This document shows positions 34,180 through 45,604 of a stretch of DNA of 64,000 bases, one piece after another. Source of the DNA: Polytrichum commune. Taxonomy: Eukaryota > Streptophyta > Polytrichopsida > Polytrichales > Polytrichaceae. The number at the start of each line of letters is the position of its first letter. Position 1 is the first letter of the stretch. A program made the translations under genes and the position numbers. The notes below the pieces were generated by a model. The model had not been told where the DNA came from. It saw only the letters and a list, made by a program, of their open reading frames with translations, and searched no databases. The stretch lies in assembly GCA_950295325.1 (NCBI GenBank), contig OX485809.1:3102001-3166000 (forward strand), in the 5' to 3' direction.

Positions 34180-35037
34180 TAGGGGTTGTTTACGTCATGG
34201 ACCACGAAGTTGTCCCTTTTTCCATGGTTAGGTTTATGAATAGTGCAATTTTGAAGCCTTTGAGCCCCCTTGGTAGGTGTAAATCGGACATGGACCAAGA
34301 GGAGTGACCATGACCAAAAAGTGGATGTTATGATTCTCTTAGTAAGTTTAGGATTTTTTTCCCCTCCCATGTTTTACCTTTTCCCGTCCCCCCTCTCTTC
34401 TTTCCTCCTAACTACAATAACGTTTGGCAAAAAAGAAAAGACAAAAAGAAATTGAAGATCAAAACATACTGAAGCATGACACTTCTCTCCCATGGTCTTC
34501 TAACTTTTGTAGCACAAAAACCTCTTTTGCCTCTCTCGTTGTACAACTGGTTGGATCATAACAGTGGATAATGTAGGCTTCTTGGGAACCTTAAACTCCA
34601 TGATCGTTTTAACATGTTTTCCTCGATGTAAACCGAAGTGGTCCTGCGATGCGGTCAACAACCAATCACATATTTTAGGGGAGAAAGGGGCAACTTCATG
34701 GTCCATGATGTCAACAACCCCCCTTCGTGCTTTGATGTGCATCATGAGCAAGCTGCGGCTGCAAGTGGTTTGGTCTAGCAATATCATATTTGTGGGCTTC
34801 AATTACCACTTGATAGTTTCATGTTTCAGTATGTTTCCATCTTCATTCTCTCTTTTTTCTTTTCTCTTTTGCCAAACGTTGCTGTAGTTAAGAGGAAAGA
34901 AGAGAGGGAGAATGGGAAAAAGGATAAAACATGGAAAAAACAACAACAACAACAACAACAGTATCCATTGCCATGGTCCAACCGGTTTTACAGTGAGAGA
35001 GGCAAAAGAGATTTTCGTGCTACAATCCAAGAAGGAA
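34180..35037. repeat. Complex foldback with nested inverted copies
   Basis: About 34366-34490 and 34810-34936 are long inverted arms (left arm contains CTCTTCTTTCCTCCTAACTA). Between them, 34497-34562 is the inverted copy of 34974-35037, which lies outside. Also, about 34640-34720 is the inverted copy of 34185-34225, outside on the other side. The order is A, T, B', A', T', B, as if an inverted-repeat element carrying one copy of a sequence sits within another copy. A (CAA)n run adjoins the right arm at about 34940-34960. Confidence 0.8.
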
Positions 35038-35520
35038 CAATTTAAGAAGGCCGCGTATGAAAACAGGCGAATAGCTCCTGGACAGCCTGATGATTGTTGT
35101 TATAAACTTATGAGGTGTCAGCTCCTTTTTCAGGGCTTGAGGCTCGAGATAGACAGGGGAACTTGGCTCATTGACTGGGCAATAATTCAGTGATTTTTGG
35201 GGTTATTGTTATAGGTCACTCTCACTGATGACAACTTACACGACGGTGTAATTAAGTTGCAATGAAACGTGTTTCTGTCCGCTTCAGAAAAAACAGCAAC
35301 TCAATTAATACCATCTATTATAGCGACAAATCGTGAAGAAACCTTAGCCCATTCAGCAGCCAAACGACGTATGAACAGAAAGAGCATGAGCTTAGATCAA
35401 TGTTTATATGATGAGATATTGGATGCTTCCCAAAAGATGGGGATTGCACATAAAAAAAGGGATGATCTTCATAAACTTGTTCAAGCCAATCGTAGTTTTT
35501 TGCATTATAGATGGTGGTAA
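34974..35520 (+). other. Coding-like fragments, unidentified
   Basis: The frame at 34974-35193 reads TGFTVREAKEIFVLQ. Its inverted relative at 34562-34497 reads TTREAKEVFVLQ in the matching frame, so the peptide is kept despite DNA change. A further frame, 35269-35520, is rich in charged residues (SAAKRRMNRK, KKRDDLHKLV). I do not recognise a family. These may be remnants of a transposase or of a captured gene. Confidence 0.35.
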
Positions 35521-35637
35521 AGTATTTAAAGTGTAAGGAAAAGGATCAGGCGATGGGGTAGGTGAAGCACAAAAATTTATAAATAATGCGCTTCGCCTCC
35601 TTGTGCCCCACTTGGCTACTCAAAGGCCCTTGATTTC

Positions 35638-36330
35638 ATGGCCTTTATCATGATTGAAGTATTTGTCTATTTTGAGACTCAGACATTAAGCGTCCCAGTA
35701 GCGTCCAACGTTCGTTTCAATGGTGTTTCGATACGCGAGTCTAGGTTTAGGAGTTTTGGGTTTTGTTGTGATTGTGCATGTGCGGAATTGGATGACCTTC
35801 AGCTCGGTACATATGTACCAAAACATGCAACATGCTATTCCTCTCTTGAATGAAAAACGTTGGGTTTCGCTCAAACGAACTTGAGGATGTCGGAGAGCAT
35901 GGGAACTGAGCATGCCATTCAAGAATTGAATCCCGATGAAATCGGCATTCCCAAGGTTCCTTCCCTGCCTTCTCGGTTGGAAATTTTTCTTTCTTGTATG
36001 AAGAAAGAGCTGAGCCATCTCAACGCGTGGCCACAAAAATGGGAATCCGAGAGTTTGAGTGAAGTTTTGACCACACCAACTTCAACAAATGAATCTCAAT
36101 TTCAAGAGACCTCTACTTCAAGTGTTTGTCTTTTTGAAACACGCGATTTGAAAGTAGCACTTATGATGATGATGATGATGATAATGATGTTTTTTTCAAC
36201 AATGGCACTCATGATGACCATTTGAGTAATCTAGATGATTTAATTGCTTCTAGTTTGCAAGTATTTGATAGTTGTGAAAGACCTCATGCTTATTCTCGTA
36301 GGAAAAACACACTTCTTAGGGTTTGTTAGG
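35638..36330 (+). pseudogene. Possible decayed reading frame, unidentified
   Basis: The 121-codon frame 35860-36225 (MSESMGTEHAIQELNPDEIG) ends in a Met-rich run caused by a GAT repeat. In the neighbouring frame that run reads as an acidic Asp tract and continues for about 50 more codons to a stop near 36328 (HLSNLDDLIASSLQVFDSCE). One frameshift would join them. An upstream frame 35638-35853 ends in a stop just before. No known domain is visible and I cannot tell whether this was ever expressed. Confidence 0.35.
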
Positions 36331-36365
36331 GCTTTGTACACGTGATGGATACCAATATTTTAGAA

Positions 36366-37229
36366 TAAGTACTTCAACATGAACATTAATTTTTTTTATT
36401 CAATTTTACGATTGGCAGTTGATCGGTTCTCCCCGCTCATTGCTTCTCGTCGTGAAGGTTCATCCCCTTCTTGACTTGAGGGATGCACGAGCTATGGCTG
36501 GTGAACAATTCGCACCTTGATTTGGTCTAGTAAGGTATGTAGGTGTTAAGTGGCTCATTCGTTTTTCATGATCTCCATCTTCTATTGATAAGATGTATGT
36601 CTTCAAATTTGTGTTGCATTAATAAACTTGTGATACGAGACCACAACAAAATCGAGATTGAAAATTGGAGTTCTCTTCTTATTTGGTTATGGTTATCGGG
36701 AGTGCATGTTTGTTGATTCCTAGACTACATACATGCGAGGGTCTTCTTGATTAGAGTAGTCGATTGAACCTAGAGACATAGTCAAATCTCGGTTAGACAG
36801 GTGTCTTTATGGTGTTTGTTCTTTTACCCTCACTAAATCACAAACCAATAAAATGTAGGGGTCCAATTAAGAAAAATAACCGAATAATACTTGCATATTT
36901 TTAGCCTCCACCATGTTCTCCTTCTCCGCGGCTATAAGGTAGAAACGTCTATTGTGACACTTTGCACACAACAATCCTTTATCTTATCCAAACAAATTAT
37001 CCCATGTTTAATTTTGGATTAGCAATTGTGTTACATGCACAACAATATTAAGGTCACAAAAATCATAAGATATCTTATTTCTATAGAGATGTTCAACATT
37101 TCAAACCTTATTCGACCCTTCCTAGTCACATAGCCCCCTCTGCCTTCCCCTAAATGTAATAAGTTGTTCGTTGACATTTTGTCTCCTTAAAATTGAATAA
37201 AAAAATTAATGTTCATGTTGAAGTACTTA
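36366..37229. mobile_element. Non-autonomous TIR element, 864 bp
   Basis: Arms 36366-36409 and 37186-37229 are inverted repeats of about 44 bp with few differences, starting TAAGTACTTCAACATGAACA. No transposase is present. I found no clear target duplication, so the superfamily is open. Confidence 0.85.
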
Positions 37230-37487
37230 TTTGTCCTTTTTCTTTTCTTTTCTTTTTTCCGGGGGGGGGGGATTGTCAAAATTGGGGTCGCTGATGGGAT
37301 TAGGAAGTTATTACATGTTACCTCATGTATGTTTGATTTCTAGAGCACTTCACGGAGGCAAGACCCTTGAATAATACAACCAAAACGGGGCACGATTGGT
37401 GCTCATGCACTTGCTAATAAGGCGAGTAGCCCTTATCACAGCCTGGTGGAGGTGCTCTTAGCAAAAACCTTTTCAATCCTCGAGAAG

Positions 37488-37779
37488 CTACAATAAATAT
37501 TGTATTTAGTATCATCAACTCTATTTGTCTTGCTCAATACTCATTGTAAGTTGCCCGTGTAGCGTCACCAACACTAAATGTAGACCTAACATTATTTGTC
37601 ATTTCTTTCCAAAAAGAAAAACAAAAGAAACAAAAAACTTTGGGCATTATAGACTTGGAATATTGCAATTACTCATTTCCCAAATGATTTTCATCCACAT
37701 TTCAATCATCCATGACAGTACTTGTAAACTTATTCATAAGAAGTGTTATTAGAAAAAGGTTACCACGGTGCAATAAAAT
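37488..37779 (+). mobile_element. MITE with CTACA(C)TAAATATTG ends, truncated copy
   Basis: It starts CTACAATAAATATTGTATTT and aligns with 44239-44618 through TTGTCTTGCTCAATACT, AACACTAAATGTAGACCTAA and ATTCATAAGAAGTGT. Its right end is replaced by the truncated F2 copy at 37780. Confidence 0.75.
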
Positions 37780-37944
37780 ACCTTTAAATTTTTTGTAGGA
37801 AATCATAAACATGCTGGAAAATTTTGATTTTTTCATAGTTGCTCTTGCACCAGCTTTGCGGGGGGCTCAAAATTTATTAAAAAATAATTTCAGCATCCCA
37901 ACTAGGCACATTTGAAATTTGGACGGAAATTGCCACCCCTACCT
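37780..37944 (-). mobile_element. MITE family F2, truncated inverted copy
   Basis: It holds about the outer 165 bp of F2 in reverse orientation, ending GCCACCCCTACCT then TA. The half carrying the AAAGCACCT hairpins is missing. Confidence 0.85.
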
Positions 37945-37947
37945 TAC

Positions 37948-37985
37948 ATGGTCACGGCTCTTGGCTCATGTGTGAAGTGACCGCC
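37948..37985 (-). mobile_element. Isolated F6 terminal repeat
   Basis: GGTCACGGCTCTTGGCTCAT followed by GTGTGAAGTGACC is the inverted F6 end. No partner end of the same element is adjacent; the next F6 end (38465) belongs to another copy. Confidence 0.65.
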
Positions 37986-38464
37986 CTTACTTATGGATGA
38001 AGTGGCAGCCGAGATTTCCTTTTTGGACCCGAATCCCAGTTCTGACCCCACTTCTGTCTTGGCAGGCGGAAATTGTGTTGGATTTATGTGAATGGCTCAA
38101 GCAATAATTTGGCTGTCTCAGTGACCGGCCTCTGCTGCTTTAATTCTTCCCCAATAACAAACATAAAAGGCTCCTCATCTTCGACTGAGCCCCAGGTCTT
38201 GGGATTTATTTATTTTAGAATTAAATTAATTTTTTCTTTTCATTATTGTTGAACAACTCTCGTGCACGATGTGTGGGAGTTGAAGGATGGACTCTCTCTC
38301 CCTCTCACACACACTTTCGACGACAAATCAATGCAAAGCTGACCTTATAAGGGAGCCTTTGTGAAGACTTTCCGAGCACAAAACGCGGCCCACCTGTGCC
38401 ACCAAATTAGGGTTTAGTCAGGGCCTGCTCATGTGCTTGTAATGTACAGTCGACCCGCTCGGAG

Positions 38465-39789
38465 GGCCACTTCACACACGAGCCAAGAGTCGTGACCATG
38501 AAATTGTGAGAGCCCAAAAGAAAGTGTCCAAAGGCCGTCCGAAGGCACTTCCAAAATCATTGTAAGGTAACTGGAAATATTGATGAATGATTGAATATCC
38601 TAACCACATATGCGAGTGTGCAAGCAGAGGATGATGGGAGCTAGACAACTCCCAGTTGAAGATGGATGGACTGGAGTTAGACAACTCGAGATTGACAACA
38701 TGTGCACTGGAGTTAGAGAGCTCCGCATTTAGTGGGTTGGAATTAAACCATTCCATACTGAGAACGTGTGCACATGAGTTAGACAACTCTCGATGAGGTG
38801 CATTGGAGTTCGACCACTCCAAAATTGGAAAGATGAATGTTATTCATTGGAGTTAGACAACTCTCAATGAATAGATAAATAAATAATTAGACAGTTCCAA
38901 CTAGAAGAATGGACGGATGAACCAAGTTGGAATTAGACAGTTCCAACTAGAATAAATGATGGATGAATCAAGTTGGAATTAGACAACTCCAACTAAAAGG
39001 AAGGATGGATGAATCCAGTAGGAATTAGATAGTTCCGACTGGAAGAATGAGATCGAGTAAAGATGGAAGAAGGTTCTAGAAGAACCAAAGATAGGAGATT
39101 CATAGTAGAACTAAGAGATAGAGCTATGAATAGAACAATTTACTGTATGTGAAATTAGAAAGTAAAAGTAATGCCTTTGGCATAAGAGGAAGCTCGGGGG
39201 AGGAGAGAGGATCTTTTTGGTCTCTCTCCTATGGTCAGGTGGTTGAGCTTAGACCAAGACCTACTCGGTCTACAATTGTAATTAGACATTACAAGGAAAA
39301 TAAATTGAGTTCTTCAACTCATCATTTTGATTGATAATTATTATTGTGAAAGTTGGTGACAAACCTATGAGAGGTTTGTTACAATCACATAGTGTGGTTA
39401 CGGACCATCAAGTTTAATGTGAAGTCATATGTGATTGGGCCCTCAACCAAATGCTATTTTAATGAATTTCTATACACGCGGGTCCTCACATATGATAAAA
39501 TAGAATAAAACAATAGTTGTGAGTGTTCGGAGTGCCATGGTCTCCCGGTTTTGTGTTAGGCCTACCTCCAATAGATGGTTTTTGAAAATAGTCCAAGTGA
39601 CCATGAAACATGATCCATTTGATGCCATGTAGGAATCCATGTAGACTTTACATCCATCTTGCATTCATGTACTCCGTTGGTCCCTCAAGCATAGTGTGAA
39701 ATGAACTTGGACCGGCACCGCCTTTTCCACCAATGAGAGTGCTTGAAGTGTAATGGTCACGGGCTCTCAGTCTCGTTTGTGAAGTGGCC
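38465..39789 (+). mobile_element. MITE family F6 element carrying a hairpin array
   Basis: Terminal repeats are GGCCACTTCACACACGAGCC (38465) and the reverse complement of GGCCACTTCACAAACGAGAC (ending 39789). The core CCAAGAG(T/C)C(G/A)TGACCATG is shared with the Harbinger-like MITE at 45605, so the two families are related. Compared with the 15.9 kb copy, about 800 bp of extra sequence starts near 38575, and the shared body resumes near 39390. Confidence 0.85.
38635..39040. repeat. Array of about eleven short hairpins
   Basis: Units spaced by roughly 30-47 bases each contain an imperfect palindrome of the type TTGGAATTAGACAGTTCCAA: stems of 5-8 bp around an invariant TTAGACA-like centre. Units start near 38635, 38671, 38708, 38739, 38774, 38803, 38848, 38886, 38925, 38972 and 39018. 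Stem bases often change in compensating pairs (GGAGTT/AACTCC against GGAATT/AGTTCC). Spacers are not conserved. The overlapping reverse frame shows a repeated ELSNSS peptide, which I take as a by-product. Confidence 0.8.
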
Positions 39790-42700
39790 TTAAGTGTTAC
39801 CTCTTGGGGGTATACATTTTTGTAAAACTTATGGCATTGTACTAACACAATGCCAATTAGAGAGGTCGGGCAATTTAAACATTTAGAAAAATAAGACACT
39901 GATGAAGGTAACAATACCATAGTAGAAATAAAGTTGTTAGTAATGCTTATAAACTATCATCCTATTTTATCAATAAAGAAAATTAGCAGTACACTTGCTT
40001 AGTGACTATAATAAGAGTCTATTGATGTTGTTTGATGAGGCTCTTGAATACAGGAAACGATGATGGATTTCTTGACAGACAAAAGTTTTGTCTTAAGTTC
40101 ACAGACATTCTCTTATGTTGTTTTGGAAAAGTAGATAGGGTTGTCATTGCATCTTGCACTTGGAGAAAAGAAACATTAAGAAGTACCACTTCATTGATTT
40201 CCGAATTATCCTTAATGAATACACTTTGATTCACCAAGTAAATTCAATATATCTTCCTTGATGGAAAATGAGGATGATTAAGATCAAACCTTGGGTAATT
40301 CACTTAGAGCATTTTTAAAATGACGTGCGGCATAATATAGGGAGGATTAAATTCGTTTGACATAAGATTTATTAAAGAATTCCAAATAATGAAAGGTCCA
40401 TTAAGAGTAGACAATCCCATTACAAGTAAGGTAGATAGGCTTAAATGTGGCCATTCCCTTTTTGTAAAAATAATATAGGGGATGAAAATAAGGATCATAG
40501 GATGTATGTTTAGTAGGATCAATTTTGTATGCATGCCTCATGAGGGATGGATGAAAAATGACTTATCATTTGTCCCAAAATGGATGAAAATTGTAGCATC
40601 CAGTATTGGTCGTCTTCTTGCATTGCCGTTTGTAAAAAAACACCCAGGTTTTTATATAAATAAATAAATAAATAAAAATTAATTAATTAATTAATTATTA
40701 TTATTGTCGTAAATAGTTTGTTTCCTTGGTGCATGATTGGACACTAAGGTATGGGACAAGGTTATATAGGTGAGTTTTTTTTTCATACCCTAAACCCACC
40801 TACACAAATTTGTAGGGAACCACATGACTTCTGCATAGCTGCAATGGTGTTGTGTTTGTGAACACATGCTCACTCTTGTTGGTTTCCACCCTAAATCTTC
40901 TTTGATGCATGAAGGTTATGTTCTATGGACTAAAACTACAAATTTTGAAGCAAATTTTAAACTGCATTATGCTTAAGTATCCTTGTGTCCTTCATCACTT
41001 GCAATTATATGTTATCATTCATGTTATGGTCTTGAAATGATATGCATCATGTTATCTTACTTGTTCTTCTGTGATTTGGTTAACGATACACGTATTTTGC
41101 ACAAGTTAAGATTTGTTTTGTAAGCATATGTTTTTCACATGTATAAAATCTTTTTGCACTTAGTTTTTGCAATGATATGTTTGGTTTATGCCTTTTTGTT
41201 GCCATGCTTTTCCCCACCACTTTTGCACTACATACACTTTTAAATTATTATTTTTAATTAAATGGAATGTAGACTACAAAAAATTGCAATGACATGGGCA
41301 ATATAAATAATGGTAGGGTGCAAAAAAAGGCCATTTTAGAGAATTAAGTAATTATAGGGAGCTTTTAATTCGTACCTTGGAGGTACTGTAAATGGCCCTT
41401 AAACAAATATCCCTCTACCACAAGTGGTGCACAAGAATCCTATAGAGCGACCTACCCGAGCCACAAACCAACCCATAGATCCAACAACCCCTTGTTCCCC
41501 CTCGCCTTTTGTCTTTGGTTACCCATAGGGCCTGCTTTTGACAGGGGGTAGTAGCACTTGCCCTATAGCTCTGCTCAATAAACTTGCTCCGGGTTCACAC
41601 ATGAGCTCGCGGTTGCGATCAAGGTGAAGCGTCTCTCCTTGACGTCGTACATGGCAACAAGTGTACAATGTTTCATGATCTATCAGATATTGCGTTAACT
41701 AGACTCATCAAAACGAGGCGAGTCCAACACAAAACTAGGGGCTGTGACAATCAATTAAATTGTCATTGGTTCCTAAAAATATTATATTGCCATGATGGGG
41801 ATCCAAATCTGAACACATATTGCGGTCCCGTACATGATTCACTTTCACTTTACACTAAGCTTGAGAATACATCCAATACAAGATTGGATTTCTATTTCCC
41901 ACGGTGCGGCCTTTGGATGAATTTCATGGTCATGGCTCTTGATGTGTGTGTAAAGCGCCCTACTGTAAGTGATCCTTGCAGTGAAGGCATCACATTGTGT
42001 AGGACAGGCGTACCTTATCAATATTTATAATAAGCTTATTGCACTCACTCTTCACTTGTCACATCTTCTTTAAAACTGCTGGTGAAATGGACAGGCTTCA
42101 AGCGGCAATAATGCTGAAATAAAACATACCTGATTCAAGTAGATAAATCCATGTTTTTCTGCAAGAGGTTTAGGGCTGTGAGGAGTTGTTGTGGATGGGT
42201 GAAGTAGCGTTCGACGCCTCCATATGAAATGAAAACACCAACTGACCCATTAACAATTTACTAGCTTCACAAGTTTGTGGATTCTGGGTTACAGATGGTG
42301 TACAACGTTTTCATTCGGTAGATGAGAAGTATTTTTGTAAGCAACAATTTTTGTAGCAAAGGATGAGCAGGAGTTAGGTGAATGGACAAGGCACGTGAAT
42401 ATCATATGATGGCGTCGTTCTTTTGTTCTTTTCATCATGTGGCAAAGTTTTCTTTCTAGTTATTATCATTACTCAGTCGATGAAATGTGTTTAGTTGCCC
42501 TATCTTCATATTCAGTCATGTACTGAGATTCCAACATTTGAAACCTTTATTCTCAAATCTATTGCTGAGCCCATGAACACCACTCATAAGCCGAGCCATG
42601 TTATGCTAATAAGCTAGACTCGCTTCCTTTGAATTCATTATGATATTCCCCTGAATCAACGAAACTCAAGAAACAACCACAAAAAGATAACATTTCTTCA

Positions 42701-42880
42701 ACTAGATGTGCATGTTCGTTTCCAGGATAACCATGAGAATCAGATGTTGGGTTCTAAATAGGTAGATGTGGAAATCTCGATAACTTTCAGTTTGAACCTC
42801 GATTGTGCAAAAAGGGAGGGCGCCTGTTTATTTGAAGATAGAAAGAGAGCAACTGAGCGTAGCTGGAGAAGTGTGTTTGA
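39790..42880. other. Intergenic, no gene recognised
   Basis: An (AAAT)n/(TTAA)n microsatellite lies at about 40658-40705. A lone end related to F5/F6 (TCATGGTCATGGCTCTTGAT then GTGTGTGTAAAGCGCCC) is at about 41925-41965. Short frames such as 40032-40229 and 41668-42030 show no motif. Confidence 0.5.
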
Positions 42881-43370
42881 ATGCAAGCAACTGGTTTCTT
42901 GACTATTTTCTCACATTTGTATGCTTTGGGTGAATCGGAAGATACTGAGATGCATCACCGTTCTCTAGTAATAAGCTTGAAGCATTCAGTATTAACATGC
43001 TTAATGAACACGTACATGGACAGGCCAAATTGCTGCACCTATCTCTTGAAGATCGAAGAGGATGATATATATCCTGAGGCCCAACACACAAAAAACACAA
43101 CTTGTTGTTCTGCTAGTATGCACTAAAGAAAAGAAAATTTTATGTGAACCCAACATGGTTACAACAAACGTGCTGATCAATCAACTGAATATGTTGCATT
43201 CATAGTTTGTGTTCTGCTGTGCATGATGGAGAGAGGGAGTTGATACAGACGAACGAATCTCTCATTTGTCCAACATGGAAGCCCTAAAATAGTAGTATGC
43301 ATCCTTGGGGGCTCGTATTCTAAGTTGATTTGACACAGGACTAAGGTTTAGAGACTTCAAATTACGCTAA

Positions 43371-43975
43371 GATAGACATGCAATGTTCGGACACCTTTCT
43401 CTCCGCACCCATTTCTCATAGGATATGAAGCACGCACCTATTGTGAGATGATTTGCAAACCCAAATCATGTCCGCAACCATTTGCCTCATGGTTTTCGGA
43501 GCTCACATGAATATCTTCTGCTGGTTGGAGACGATCCTAAACTACTGGGTGATAGTGGAGAGGTACCCGTTTCTGAATGGCGTGGTTGGCGGTCCGATTC
43601 CCACTGTGAAGTTTTCTCTCTTGACGGAAAAAAACTAGGTAGGCAGTAAAATCCACCCTATACCAAGAGGATTCTTGAGCAAGGTAGGGCCAACGGGCTC
43701 AAATTCACGTCGGATTACTCGACATTAATTATTTTATTTATTTGAATATCTTCAGCATTACCAAAGTGAACATTCTCCTGCTCTACTCATTAAGTGGTCA
43801 TATAGGTCCCCCATTATGTTGATTGTTGAGCTAATAAAGGGTAAGCAAATTTTGAGCACATACTCCAATCTCTTTTAAACACTTATCATTTTGATGTTCA
43901 TTCTTATGTTTATACCTAACCAGATACCACTCAAATATGAGTGTCCAAATTATTGCTATGTTTGATTTAGGCACA
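43371..43975 (-). mobile_element. MITE family F1, middle layer of the nest
   Basis: The inverted body marks are present (CCCATTTCTCATAGGA at left, CCACTCAAATATGAGTGTCC and TTAGGCACATCTAC at right). The copy is split by the SINE within the segment that reads GCTCACATGAATATC before and AAAGTGAACATTCT after. Its exact ends are eroded. Confidence 0.82.
43509..43756 (+). mobile_element. tRNA-type SINE, copy 1
   Basis: The insert is 43522-43743 (222 bp), flanked by GAATATCTTCTGC (43509-43521) and GAATATCTTCAGC (43744-43756), 12 of 13 identical. Near the left end, TGATAGTGGAGAGG could be an A box and GGTCCGATTCC (about 43591) is a good B box, as in tRNA-derived SINEs. The right end is a T/A-rich tail. 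A homologous 216-bp copy with its own duplication is at 57043. Confidence 0.82.
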
Positions 43976-44238
43976 TCTACGTCCAAGTCATTTGAGATGT
44001 TTTGGCCACAAACCTACAAGAGGTCAAGTTTTTATGTTGTATAGGTGAGAGGTACACTCATAGTATGCAATAATTCCGTCTCTCCGTGTATGACCATGTG
44101 GCATTTGAGAGTTAATTTACTTCCTTCACTATCCTCCTGCTCCTTCTCACCTCATCATTGAGCTTTCTACAACACATCACACAAGCTCCTTGTGAAGTTG
44201 GTGACAACTGTGATGAAGTTATTACGTCTGAAGGTCGA

Positions 44239-44618
44239 TTACACTAAATATTGTATTTGTCTTGCTCAATACTAATTGTGAACCGCCCGTGTGGTGTCAC
44301 CAAGACTAAATGTAAACCTAACTTTATTTGTCATTACTTGTGGAAAAATTGGGCACTTAGATTCACAATGTTGCAATTATGATCACTTACTGAGTGATTT
44401 TTCATCTAAGTTTCAATTATGCATGACAATATTTCATCATAAAGTTGTTAGGATGCATAATATACCAAACTTTATTTCAATAACTGACATAATTTTGGAT
44501 GAATTGAAGATAAGTTGGGATGATTGTATGTGTAACATTATTCATAAGGAGTGTCATTAGGAAAGTGACCATAGGGACATGAAATACCATATCACACGAA
44601 TTACAACATTTAGTGTAG
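44239..44618 (+). mobile_element. MITE with TTACACTAAATATTG ends, full copy
   Basis: 380 bp. The left end TTACACTAAATATTGTATTT is matched by the reverse complement of CTACACTAAATGTTGT at the right. The ends resemble the palindromic family at 54240, which suggests a common origin. The 89-codon frame inside (44291-44560) shows no motif. Confidence 0.78.
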
Positions 44619-45604
44619 CGACCATTTGAGTCATGTTTTAGTTGCATATTCCATCACTTCCAGCATATAAGGTATGTGTGCCCATTGGGGGCATGTTGTG
44701 GGCACTTCCAACTCTATATGAGACCAATCAAATGTTGGATATGGGAGTTGAGGAATTGGCTCTCTAGCATCTTTTAATGAGGGAGAATGCCAATGCGACC
44801 TTTGCAATCGGAGTTCGTATGCTAATGGGATCACCCTAACGTCAAAGTGCAAATTTTATGATTTGTAAAGTGGACATGCAGATATTGCAGAGGGTTAGAA
44901 TGGCGCTTATATGTGTGCCAATTCAAGTGTTAGGTAATGTGTAAAAGAATAGTCTAGCACAATCAAACCAGCATGTTTTGTGTTTAAAACTTTGCCTGTG
45001 AGGTACCTATTGGATAGATGGAAGTGGTCCTAGAGTAGTTGTGCTCCTCCTTCAATAATCGGCAACAAATTTCAAAATTTGAAAGTGGGAATTTTTTTCA
45101 TGAGGTTGTACTGCAACTATGATAAAATCAAAATTATGATCAATATCTAAATATAACCACTTTATGTGTGCTTAAACTCTGAATTAACCCACAACTAGCT
45201 AAGGTGACCACACCTATTGTGGGTCCACTTTGCTGAGTTTGGGCACTTAGAGTGATCCCCTTTATATGCGGGCTATCTCATTGGATTAGCAAATCAACAA
45301 TTTAGTATGTAGTTCAAACCGGGCCAAGCCTCGCAAATGATTGGAAGTTAAGTGTGCACTTGCTCAACTAAACCTAGAGAAGGATAAAGCAAATGAAATT
45401 GGTATTAGCCCTTAAGCATCCGAAAGGCCCAAACTAGGCCTCTCCTTCCACAAAAACACATATTTAAGATGCACACCTCTATTTCTAGTTGAGTATGTCA
45501 AAAGTAGCCCTATTAAGAACTAACTTAATTTTGAAGTGTGCTTTTTTAATTCGTTAAAAATCTTCATGTCATTGAAGATTTTAGTTCAATGTGCAACACT
45601 TTAA
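44619..45604. other. Intergenic, no feature recognised
   Basis: No gene, element end or tandem repeat could be supported in this stretch. Confidence 0.5.

Larger units (their letters stand above)
43228..44085. mobile_element. MITE family F3 copy, outer layer of a triple nest
   Basis: Left end GGAGAGAGGGAGTTGATACA; right end the reverse complement of GGAGAGACGGAATTATTGCA. The span of 858 bp contains an inverted F1 MITE (about 43371-43975), which contains a SINE (43522-43743). Taking out about 373 bp for F1 and 235 bp for the SINE with its duplication leaves about 250 bp, the normal F3 length. Confidence 0.85.

Noticed and set aside
38635-39040. CRISPR-like array of spaced palindromic units
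   Set aside because: Units are imperfect, spacing varies, spacers are short and uneven, there is no cas gene and the genome is plant nuclear.
42060-42300. Possible minus-strand exon (peptide around GGVERYFTHP) with a GTATGT donor
   Set aside because: The frame stops before the donor, and the frame open at the donor reads a different peptide. I could not support a coherent exon.
43530-43610. A tRNA gene
   Set aside because: Only A- and B-box-like strings are present, with no cloverleaf arms or anticodon stem. The copy at 57043 and the target duplications identify a SINE.
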